DNA from: Planctomycetaceae bacterium
GTDB lineage: Bacteria; Planctomycetota; Planctomycetia; Pirellulales; Thermoguttaceae
Assembly (NCBI GenBank): GCA_031282385.1
Contig: JAITDV010000659.1
Coordinates: 1 to 9,799 of the forward strand
DNA: 9,799 nucleotides
Direction of reading: 5' to 3'
Under the pieces are notes generated by a model. That model was given only the letters and a program-made list of their open reading frames with translations, searched no databases and was not told where the DNA came from. The position numbers and the translations under genes were made by a program. Shown piece by piece: positions 1-5,539 of the stretch (positions are counted from its first letter, which is position 1; each line of letters opens with the position of its first letter).

Positions 1-33
1 TTAAACGCCATTTTACAAAAGTTCAGTTATTAA

Positions 34-208
34 TTAAGGCAACTTCTAAAAATCTATTTTTTACAGAATTATCAAAATTTTCAGAATGGACAAATTTAGA
101 CAATAAATTTATTTTATCCGCGAATTGACACAAATTTGCACAAATTATTTAATTCGTAATCTTTCGTGAAAATTCGTGAACAAAATGAGTTTTTAGAAGT
201 TCCCTTAA
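34..208. mobile_element. MITE-like element with ~19-bp terminal inverted repeats, TTAA-bounded
   Basis: The left end at 34-52 reads TTAAGGCAACTTCTAAAAA. The reverse complement of 190-208 reads TTAAGGGAACTTCTAAAAA, an 18/19 match. Looser similarity continues inward to roughly 70 and 172 (both arms go on to ATTTT and GAATT). The 175-bp element has no coding capacity. Its interior carries short AT-rich near-repeats such as CAAATT and TTCGTGAA at about 10-bp phasing. Both ends carry TTAA, which could be a TTAA or an inner TA target duplication; TA would fit movement by a Tc1/mariner (IS630-type) transposase, but that family assignment is inference. It lies just upstream of the dihydrouridine synthase gene, so it could also supply part of that gene's upstream region. 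Confidence 0.65.
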
Positions 209-266
209 CTAAAAACATTAAACCCGCTGATATATTACCCACAATTTAAGATATATGTAGGATATT

Positions 267-1250
267 ATGAAAATTTTATCTGCGCCGATGGCTGGTTTTA
301 CGAATTATGCTTATCGGGAGTTGGTTCGTATTTTTGGCGGGGCGGATGTAATAGAGACGGAGATGGTATCGGCGCGTTCTTTTGTTGAGCTTGAATTACG
401 GTCGCGGGAATTTCCTTTAAGGCTTTGGGGCGTGCGCGGCGAACCTAATGCGGTCGTGCAAATATGGGATAATTCGCCGGATACGCTTTCGGAATTTGCG
501 CGGCGGTTGGTCAATGATTTCTGTGTTTGCGGAATTGATTTGAATTTCGGTTGTCCGGCAAGGCAGATTGCGGGAAAGAGTGAGAGCGGCTCTTATTTGT
601 TACGATTTCCTGATCGGATTGGTGATATTGTGAGTCGTGTTGTTGCGGCGTCGGATAAAGTTTCAGTTACGGCAAAAATCCGGCTTGGTTGTACTTCCGA
701 TTCAATAAACGCAATTGATGTAGCGCAAGCAATAGAAGCTGCCGGAGCAAGTGCCGTTATTGTTCATGGTCGAACGGCGGCGGATATGTATCGGGGTGAT
801 GCGGATTGGGATGCTATTGCTGTGATAAAAACTAAATTGCGGAAAATGCAATTGTACGGCAATGGTGATATTAAAACGGTGGAAGATGCGTTATCAAAAT
901 TACGAAATTATTCTGTGGATGGAATAATGATTGGGCGTGCTGCACTTGCTAAACCTTGGATTTTTGGGCAAGTTGCCGCCGCAGTTGCGAATCGTGAAAT
1001 TCCGCGTGATCCAACAGATTCAGAAATGAACCGGATAATAAGATTGCATTACGAATTACTAACAAAACAATTGACCCCGCAAGCCGCAATCTCGCAACTC
1101 CGTAAACATGTTTTTTACTACGCCGTCGGTAAACCTGCATCAAGACAATTTCGTAACGCAATTTGCCAGACAAATAACCCAACAGATTTTTTCAACCTCA
1201 TAGACATTTTTTGGAAAAATTCAGAATTAGCGAAAAAGCGGAAATATTGA
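267..1250 (+). CDS. dus: tRNA-dihydrouridine synthase (Dus family, DusB-like)
   Basis: FMN-dependent enzyme that reduces specific uridines of tRNA to dihydrouridine with NAD(P)H, in the cytoplasm. The 327-residue length is typical. Visible family motifs, in order, are APMAGFTN near the N-terminus (residues 6-13, start of the TIM barrel), NFGCP with the catalytic Cys96, AKIRLG with the FMN-contacting Lys137, VHGRT with His167 and Arg169, the GNGDI flavin-phosphate loop at 198-202, and MIGRAALAKPW at 221-231. A helical tRNA-binding domain follows. The ATG at 267 is chosen because the protein begins exactly at the conserved first barrel strand; a short AGGA lies 4 nt upstream. The stretch after the catalytic Cys reads AGKSESGSYLL where many relatives have a glycine-rich GNGAGAALL-type sequence. 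The gene appears monocistronic and ends in TGA. Dus is certain; the DusB subtype is only likely, from overall resemblance. Confidence 0.95.
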   Translation: MKILSAPMAGFTNYAYRELVRIFGGADVIETEMVSARSFVELELRSREFPLRLWGVRGEPNAVVQIWDNSPDTLSEFARRLVNDFCVCGIDLNFGCPARQIAGKSESGSYLLRFPDRIGDIVSRVVAASDKVSVTAKIRLGCTSDSINAIDVAQAIEAAGASAVIVHGRTAADMYRGDADWDAIAVIKTKLRKMQLYGNGDIKTVEDALSKLRNYSVDGIMIGRAALAKPWIFGQVAAAVANREIPRDPTDSEMNRIIRLHYELLTKQLTPQAAISQLRKHVFYYAVGKPASRQFRNAICQTNNPTDFFNLIDIFWKNSELAKKRKY

Positions 1251-1311
1251 TGTGAAATTTTTGGAATAAATGTAAGTTTTTAGAAAAATTTTTATTGTCG
1301 CCGGCATATAC

Positions 1312-1504
1312 TAGACCTTTTCTCTAACCTAAAAATACATCAACGCAACAAAAAAACTACAACAAAAAACCGCCTTTAACTCCTCCGAGCCCCCCCCTAA
1401 CCCCTCCAAAGGAGGGGAATAAGAAGATGCCTCCGAAGGATGCGAATATTCTCCTCATTCGGAGGGGTCAGGGGTGGTCTCCTACAGGTTAGCGAAAAGG
1501 TCTA
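1312..1504. mobile_element. MITE-like element, 19-bp terminal inverted repeats, TA-bounded
   Basis: Bases 1312-1330 read TAGACCTTTTCTCTAACCT. The reverse complement of 1486-1504 is identical except for one base (18/19). The ends are flush with TA on both sides, as expected for TA target duplication. The 193-bp interior has no open frame and holds nested GC-rich hairpins: CCCCTCC/GGAGGGG with a 3-nt loop at 1401-1417, CCTCCGAA/TTCGGAGG at 1430-1437 and 1458-1465, and a C-rich left part (about 1391-1410) imperfectly complementary to the G-rich 1458-1479. The right TA coincides with the first two bases of the dispersed repeat at 1503-1600, whose other copy (5420) starts with the same TA uninterrupted, which is compatible with insertion at that TA. 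Non-autonomous; no transposase visible. Confidence 0.65.
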
Positions 1505-1600
1505 CTGTTCGTACCATAATTGCGTGACTCAAGAGCGTAAAAACTGATTTACGATAGGTAAGCAGGCGACGGCAAAGGAAATTTAAAGTGCGAACTGTTT
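1503..1600 (+). repeat. Dispersed ~98-bp repeat, copy 1
   Basis: Aligns nearly end to end with 5420-5519, with only about one-fifth of positions differing. Both copies start TACTGTTCGTA, share GACTCAAGAGCGTAAAA and CGATAGGTAAGCAGGCGA, and end with GTG.GAA.TGTTT. The two ends are imperfect inverted repeats of one another (ACTGTTCGTAC at 1504-1514 against GTGCGAACTGT at 1588-1598, 9/11). The central hairpin seen in copy 2 is degraded here: the left arm is CTGATT instead of CTGCTT, so one base pair and the outer GC pairs are lost. No coding frame. It could be a small palindromic mobile element or a structured intergenic RNA element. Confidence 0.7.
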
Positions 1601-1611
1601 GAAAATGTTAA

Positions 1612-1639
1612 AGCGGGTTTTCGGATACGTAAACCCGCT
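1612..1639. other. Perfect 9-bp stem-loop with GATA tetraloop apex
   Basis: Arm AGCGGGTTT (1612-1620) pairs perfectly with AAACCCGCT (1631-1639) around the loop TCGGATACGT. Inside the loop a T-T mismatch is followed by CG pairing with CG, leaving GATA as the apex. The same architecture, with different paired bases, recurs at 5461-5486. No T-run follows on either strand, so it is not an obvious intrinsic terminator. It lies 46 bp before the first in-frame start of the small open frames at 1686/1702 and could sit in their leader. Confidence 0.6.
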
Positions 1640-1701
1640 GGATTCCAAATTAACACGTGAACAATTTAAAAATTATGGTGTTATTATGAATTTTCTTATT
1701 C

Positions 1702-1893
1702 TTGTTTTTTTGTTTTTTTCTGTGTTTTTTGTTTTTGTATTACAAATTGAATCGGCGGTTTAATGAGTTGGAGGAGAAAAATAAACGACTTGAAGAGAAG
1801 TTAAATCAGTTGTTTGTTTCTCCATCTGAAAAAACAGATTTGCAATCGGAAACAAAAACATCTGCAACTTTGGACAAAAATATTGATTGTTGA
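1702..1893 (+). CDS. Small membrane protein with leucine-heptad coiled coil (unrecognised; possible 1-nt frameshift at its start)
   Basis: I do not recognise a family. The frame from a TTG at 1702 encodes 63 residues: a Phe/Leu-rich membrane segment (residues 1-14), then a charged helix with leucines at positions 16, 23, 30 and 37, exactly seven apart, i.e. a short coiled coil, then a polar tail rich in Ser, Thr and Lys. A better start, ATG at 1686, lies in another frame and would give MNFLILVFLFFSVFFVF before stopping at TAA 1761-1763. Removing one T from the T7/T7/T6/T5 tracts (1705-1736) would join that ATG to the coiled-coil frame. So this is a short gene with a TTG start, a gene switched off or on by T-tract slippage, or a sequencing error. 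No ribosome-binding site is evident. The TGA stop lies 1 nt before the ATG of the next small frame, suggesting co-translation. Confidence 0.4.
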   Translation: MFFCFFLCFLFLYYKLNRRFNELEEKNKRLEEKLNQLFVSPSEKTDLQSETKTSATLDKNIDC

Positions 1894-1894
1894 C

Positions 1895-2002
1895 ATGGCG
1901 GGAGTTCACGAAATTTATCGGTTTGGAGCTATATTCGTTTTGGCAATTTTCATGGCACTTGCAGCTTGGGCTTACCAACGTTTCACACCGGAATCAAAAT
2001 AA
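1895..2002 (+). CDS. 35-residue single-span membrane protein, hypothetical
   Basis: The frame from ATG at 1895 to TAA at 2000-2002 encodes a 35-residue peptide. It starts MAGVHEIYRFG, then has one hydrophobic span (AIFVLAIFMALAAWAY), and ends in a polar QRFTPESK tail. The one-base gap to the preceding coiled-coil membrane frame (TGA-C-ATG) suggests the two are translated as a pair. The size and the short N-terminus, single span and WAY followed by basic/polar residues loosely recall small subunits of respiratory complexes such as CcoQ of cbb3 oxidases, but no oxidase gene is nearby and the similarity is too weak to name it. A chance frame is possible. The compact start, clean transmembrane span and coupling argue for a real gene. 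Confidence 0.4.
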   Translation: MAGVHEIYRFGAIFVLAIFMALAAWAYQRFTPESK

Positions 2003-2113
2003 CTATCCAAGCTCGCAACCGTTGACGAACAATATATTGAAGAACAACTTGACATTAATTTTATATTTATTAAATTTATGCCTTCGGTTTTATTGATAGC
2101 TGGCAGTTTATGA

Positions 2114-2160
2114 ATTAATTTTTTTGATGCTGTAATGTGAATTGTTGCAAAAAAATTAAT
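2114..2160. terminator. AT-rich 13-bp stem-loop, possible bidirectional terminator
   Basis: Thirteen perfect base pairs join 2114-2126 and 2148-2160 around a 21-nt loop. Each arm contains a seven-base T or A run. It lies 111 bp after the small-protein pair and well before the next gene. The stem contains only one GC pair, so function as an intrinsic terminator is only a possibility. Confidence 0.35.
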
Positions 2161-2276
2161 AAATTGTTTTGATCAAAATTCCGAAAATACTTTAATTTTC
2201 TTTGACTTTGCGGTTTTACCGTTATTTATGTTGTTGAAATGTTAAAGTACAAAGTACATTGTTGAATATTTAACGT

Positions 2277-2308
2277 AACTGTTCAGTATGTTGTTATGGT
2301 GAACAGTT
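2277..2308. promoter_or_regulatory. 9-bp perfect inverted repeat upstream of the secreted repeat-protein gene
   Basis: AACTGTTCA and TGAACAGTT are separated by 14 bases and end 29 bp before the ATG at 2338. This placement suits an operator or a leader hairpin. The half-site ACTGTTC also occurs at the termini of the dispersed repeat (1504 and 5421), so it may instead be a remnant of the ends of that element. Confidence 0.35.
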
Positions 2309-2337
2309 TAGACACCAACTAACTCAAAATTGAAATT

Positions 2338-3525
2338 ATGCGAAAAAACACTTTTCTATTGTTCCTGTTTTTTGTTGCGGCATTTTATAACGTTTCCGTT
2401 TGGGCGGAACGACCGCAATTTAAAATCAAAAAAATTGACAACTACCGTAACGAATGTTGCGGTATTGGCGATTTCAATAAAGATGGTCGCCTGGATATTG
2501 TTTCGGGCGAAAATATTTATTACGCGCCGGATTGGAAGAAAGTAAAATTTCGTGAAGTCAAATCTGACATAAACGAAAAAGGTAACGGTTACGCTTGGGA
2601 TTTTATGGACGCACCAATAGATGTTGATGGCGACGGTTTGTTGGATGTGGTTACGCTTTCATGGCACGGACAAAGTATCGAATGGTTGAAAAACTCCGGC
2701 AAAGACAGCGGTTTATGGGAAAAATTTCTTGTTGAAAAAAATGGCAATTTTGAATGCGGCGACTTTTACGACGTCAACGGCGACGGTAAAGCTAACGAAA
2801 TTGTTCCTTATGCACAAACGACATTTTGGTTAAGTGTTGAAAAGAAATCTGACGGAACGCAAGGACTTGTCAAACATCAAGTCAGTACGGAAAGAATTGA
2901 TTATGGTTCTGGAGTTGGTGATGTGAATGGAGATGGAAGACCGGATTTTTTGCGTCCGTCGGCATGGTTCGAAGCGCCGTCAAAACCGGATGGCAAATGG
3001 ATTCGTCATGCGTGGTCGCTCGGTTCGCCCAATGGAAAAACAGAACACACGGCACAAATTTTGGTATATGATATAAACGGCGATGGACGAAATGATGTTC
3101 TAGCAAGTTCCGCACATCGTTACGGTATTTTCTGGTACGAACAACTCGAAGAAAAAGACAAATGGAAACAACACACAATTGATAAATCTTGGACGCAAGC
3201 GCATTCATTGGCTTTAGTTGATCTTGATGGAGATGGGCTTCCTGAATTAGTTACCGGTAAACGCTTCCGCGCTCACAACGGTGCCGATCCCGAAGCAAAT
3301 GCTCCGTTGTGTGTTTACTGGTATAAATTCAAACGTCAACCCGACGGCTCTGTTGAGTGGCAACGAAATGTAATTACAGAAAACGAAGGCGTCGGCGCCG
3401 GTATGGCAATTTACCCGGTTGATATTGATGGCGATGGCGACATCGATCTGGTTACTACCGGAAAATACGGCGGTCCCGTGATTTTTGAAAATGTTACAAA
3501 AAATAAATCATCGCAAAATAAATAA
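2338..3525 (+). CDS. Secreted FG-GAP/VCBS repeat protein, predicted seven-bladed beta-propeller
   Basis: A 395-residue exported protein of unknown binding target. Residues 1-23 form a Sec signal peptide: a short basic start (MRK), a Phe/Leu core and a likely cleavage after VWA. Seven Ca-binding loops of the DxDxDG type follow, starting at Asp45, 95, 145, 195, 245, 295 and 362 (DFNKDG, DVDGDG, DVNGDG, DVNGDG, DINGDG, DLDGDG, DIDGDG). Most are followed by a [LPN]DxV-like strand. Six are exactly 50 residues apart, matching blades of a seven-bladed propeller. The ECCGIGDFNKDG opening is familiar from planctomycete and verrucomicrobial proteins of this class, thought to act extracellularly in binding carbohydrate or protein. 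No catalytic domain is visible. The ATG at 2338 is selected because it gives the signal peptide; no Shine-Dalgarno sequence is present. It stands alone between long intergenic gaps. Confidence 0.88.
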   Translation: MRKNTFLLFLFFVAAFYNVSVWAERPQFKIKKIDNYRNECCGIGDFNKDGRLDIVSGENIYYAPDWKKVKFREVKSDINEKGNGYAWDFMDAPIDVDGDGLLDVVTLSWHGQSIEWLKNSGKDSGLWEKFLVEKNGNFECGDFYDVNGDGKANEIVPYAQTTFWLSVEKKSDGTQGLVKHQVSTERIDYGSGVGDVNGDGRPDFLRPSAWFEAPSKPDGKWIRHAWSLGSPNGKTEHTAQILVYDINGDGRNDVLASSAHRYGIFWYEQLEEKDKWKQHTIDKSWTQAHSLALVDLDGDGLPELVTGKRFRAHNGADPEANAPLCVYWYKFKRQPDGSVEWQRNVITENEGVGAGMAIYPVDIDGDGDIDLVTTGKYGGPVIFENVTKNKSSQNK

Positions 3526-3929
3526 CAAATAAATAACATACAGAATTATACAACACAATGGCGTCCATGCAGGTTTACAGTTGAACAATTGATAAGCCTG
3601 CATGTTACCGAAAAATCAATAATATTTTTTGTAACAATTAATATTCTGTCTCACTAAAGATGTAATTTTGGTGAAGTTTTATTAGGTAAATTTCTAAAAG
3701 TATAATTTTTTTGAGAATGGATATTTCTCATAAATCAGCGAAATTCGTAAATAAAATTGGAATTATTGAACGTTCATATTTGAGTTTTTAGTAACTTGTG
3801 AGGTTTATCTATTTGAGTTTGTTTTGATGTTTTTGTGTTGTTAAATTTTGATTTGTGGAATTGAAGTAGATTCCAAGTTTTGTTTCAGTTTAAACCAATT
3901 TACGTTTTATATTTTTTAGTTTTAGTTTT
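3526..3929. other. Intergenic region between the repeat protein and ffh
   Basis: 404 bp with no credible gene. It contains the 12-bp stem-loop at 3566-3604, then a T/G-rich stretch (about 3780-3930) with short weak palindromes such as TGGAAT/ATTCCA at 3856-3861 and 3870-3875. The long T-rich leader upstream of ffh has no recognisable riboswitch fold and no clear Shine-Dalgarno sequence. Confidence 0.5.
3566..3604. terminator. Stem-loop downstream of the repeat-protein gene, possible terminator
   Basis: CATGCAGG (3566-3573) pairs perfectly with CCTGCATG (3597-3604). Pairing continues inward as T-G, T-A, T-A, A-T, giving a 12-bp stem with a 15-nt loop, 41 bp after the stop codon. No T-run follows, so transcript-end stabilisation or another role is as likely as intrinsic termination. 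Confidence 0.4.
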
Positions 3930-5414
3930 ATGTTTGAGTATATTCAGGATAGTTTACGTGGGGCGATTAAGACTTTATGCGGCAATGGTCGTTTGACGGA
4001 ATCTAATATGCGTGCCGGACTTGAGCAAGTTCGTCAAGCTATGCTTGATGCGGATGTGAGTCTTCCGGTGGTCAAAGATTTTATTGCTAATGTTTCCGAG
4101 AAAGCACTTGGTATTAGCGTAAAACAATACCTTGATCCGACAAAACAACTGATCAAAATAGTACAAGATGAGTTGATTGCATTGATGGGACCGGTTGATC
4201 ATTCGTTGCATTTGAAGAAGCCGCTTTCGATTTTGATGTTGTGTGGATTGCAAGGTTCTGGTAAGACGACGACGTGCGGCAAGTTGGGCAAATTACTTCT
4301 TAAACGTGATCGGAAGCCGATGCTTGTTGCGGCGGATTTGCAGCGTCCGGCAGCAATTGATCAACTTGAGATATTGGGTAAATCAATTGATGTTCCGGTT
4401 CATGTGGATCGTGAGAGTAAAGACCCAGTTCAAGTTTGTAAAGATGCAGTTAAAAGAGCGCGAGCGGAAGAGATTGATGTTTTGGTGTTGGATACTGCGG
4501 GGCGATTGCATATTGATGAGGAGTTGATGAAACAACTTGCAACGATAGATAAGGAGTTGCAGCCGGATCAGATTTATTTTGTTGTTGATTCGATGACGGG
4601 GCAGGATGCGGTCAACAGTGCAAAGGCGTTCAATGATGCGTTGGAGCTTGATGGAGTGATATTGACGAAGTTGGATGGTGATACTCGCGGCGGTGCGGCG
4701 TTATCGGTCAAGCATATTACGGGAGTTCCTATAAAATTTATTGGTACGGGAGAGGTAATTGATACGTTGGAGGAATTTCATCCGGATCGGATGGCGGGGC
4801 GTATTCTTGGGATGGGCGATATGTTATCGCTGATTGAGCAAGCGGCGGAGAAGTTTGACAATGATGAGATGTTAAAGAATCAGGAGCGGTTGCGGCGAGG
4901 AATATTTACGTTGGATGATTTCAGAACGCAAATGAGCCAGGTCAGTCGTTTGGGGTCTTTTACAAATATTCTGAAATATATTCCGGGAATGGGCGATTTA
5001 ACCAAAATGATTGGAGGTGTGGACATAAATGCTGACAACCAATTTAAGAATATCGGCGGTATCATTGATTCGATGACAAAAGAAGAGCGGGAATACCCAG
5101 AAATTATTGATACAAGCAGAAGGAGGAGAATTGCGAGAGGCGCCGGTGTTGATCAGGGACAAGTGAGTGGTTTGATCAAGATGTTTTTGCCAATGGCGGA
5201 TGCGATGAAAAACATGTCAAATATGAATGTTCGTGATCAAATGCAGGCAATGCAAAGTTTAGTAAAATCCGCAAGCCAAAATCCAACCAACATATTAAAA
5301 TATACAAAAATTGGAACAGGTACAAGACTAACTACTGAAGAAAAACGCAATGCCCGAAAACAACGCGAAAAAGAAAAGAAAAAACGCGAAAAAGAAAAAA
5401 GAAAAAACAGATAA
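3930..5414 (+). CDS. ffh: Signal recognition particle protein Ffh (SRP54 homologue)
   Basis: GTPase of the signal recognition particle. With 4.5S/SRP RNA it binds signal sequences of nascent membrane proteins and docks with FtsY. The 494 residues show the complete family layout: N-terminal helical bundle (1-95), P-loop GLQGSGKTTT (106-115), DLQRPAA (136-142), DTAGR (188-192), TKLDGDTRGGAA (246-257) and GTGE (272-275). The G/M linker EEFHPDRMAGRILGMGD (281-297) follows, then the Met-rich M domain with SRRRRIARGAG (396-406), the SRP-RNA-binding helix-turn-helix. The last ~25 residues are an extremely basic Lys/Arg/Glu tail encoded by near-repetitive A-rich DNA; it is longer than in E. coli Ffh but such tails vary. 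The ATG at 3930 starts at the conserved MFEYIQDSLRG. No SD is visible. The SRP RNA gene was not found in this window. Confidence 0.97.
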   Translation: MFEYIQDSLRGAIKTLCGNGRLTESNMRAGLEQVRQAMLDADVSLPVVKDFIANVSEKALGISVKQYLDPTKQLIKIVQDELIALMGPVDHSLHLKKPLSILMLCGLQGSGKTTTCGKLGKLLLKRDRKPMLVAADLQRPAAIDQLEILGKSIDVPVHVDRESKDPVQVCKDAVKRARAEEIDVLVLDTAGRLHIDEELMKQLATIDKELQPDQIYFVVDSMTGQDAVNSAKAFNDALELDGVILTKLDGDTRGGAALSVKHITGVPIKFIGTGEVIDTLEEFHPDRMAGRILGMGDMLSLIEQAAEKFDNDEMLKNQERLRRGIFTLDDFRTQMSQVSRLGSFTNILKYIPGMGDLTKMIGGVDINADNQFKNIGGIIDSMTKEEREYPEIIDTSRRRRIARGAGVDQGQVSGLIKMFLPMADAMKNMSNMNVRDQMQAMQSLVKSASQNPTNILKYTKIGTGTRLTTEEKRNARKQREKEKKKREKEKRKNR

Positions 5415-5419
5415 AAATG

Positions 5420-5519
5420 TACTGTTCGTACTATAAATTGCAAGACTCAAGAGCGTAAAAGCCTGCTTTCCGATAGGTAAGCAGGCGAAGGTAAACGAAA
5501 CTTAAAGTGTGAATTGTTT
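5420..5519 (+). repeat. Dispersed ~100-bp repeat, copy 2 (intact hairpin)
   Basis: Second copy of the repeat at 1503-1600, starting 6 bp after the ffh stop codon and filling the gap to the convergent vWA gene. Its central hairpin is intact here (5461-5486). The ends are weaker inverted repeats than in copy 1. It has no coding frame. Its start at a TA right after a gene end fits either a small mobile palindromic element or an inserted terminator-like RNA element. Confidence 0.7.
5461..5486 (-). terminator. Hairpin between convergent genes; likely terminator for the minus-strand gene
   Basis: Arm GCCTGCTT (5461-5468) pairs perfectly with AAGCAGGC (5479-5486) around TCCGATAGGT. Within the loop a T-T mismatch precedes CC/GG pairing and a GATA apex. 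Read on the minus strand the stem is followed directly by TTTT, 54 bp after the stop codon of the vWA protein, so it can act as its intrinsic terminator. On the plus strand no T-run follows. Confidence 0.5.
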
Positions 5520-5539
5520 ATAAAATTACCAGACAAATT

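Larger units (their letters stand above)
2003..2337. other. Intergenic region with two perfect stem-loops and a palindrome
   Basis: No gene seen. Three structured sites stand out. ATTAATTTTTTTG at 2114-2126 pairs perfectly with 2148-2160 (13 bp, 21-nt loop); its A/T-run arms resemble a bidirectional terminator, though GC-poor. TTTTGATCAAAA at 2167-2178 is a perfect 12-bp palindrome. AACTGTTCA at 2277-2285 pairs with TGAACAGTT at 2300-2308, 29 bp before the start of the secreted repeat protein. No convincing -35/-10 pair could be assigned. Confidence 0.5.

Noticed and set aside
311..514. Antisense frames within dus, ffh, the repeat protein and the vWA gene.
   Set aside because: All are shadows of strongly supported genes, with no motifs of their own.
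1275..1300. A/T-rich palindromic stretch after dus as a terminator.
   Set aside because: The A5T5 core lacks any GC stem, so it cannot be distinguished from AT-rich background.
3780..3929. A riboswitch or SRP RNA gene in the T/G-rich leader of ffh.
   Set aside because: No conserved tetraloop-closed helix or other known RNA signature is visible, only short weak palindromes.
5336..5413. The A-rich 3' end of ffh as evidence of a frameshift or a foreign tail.
   Set aside because: The frame is uninterrupted and basic, low-complexity C-terminal tails are common in Ffh proteins.
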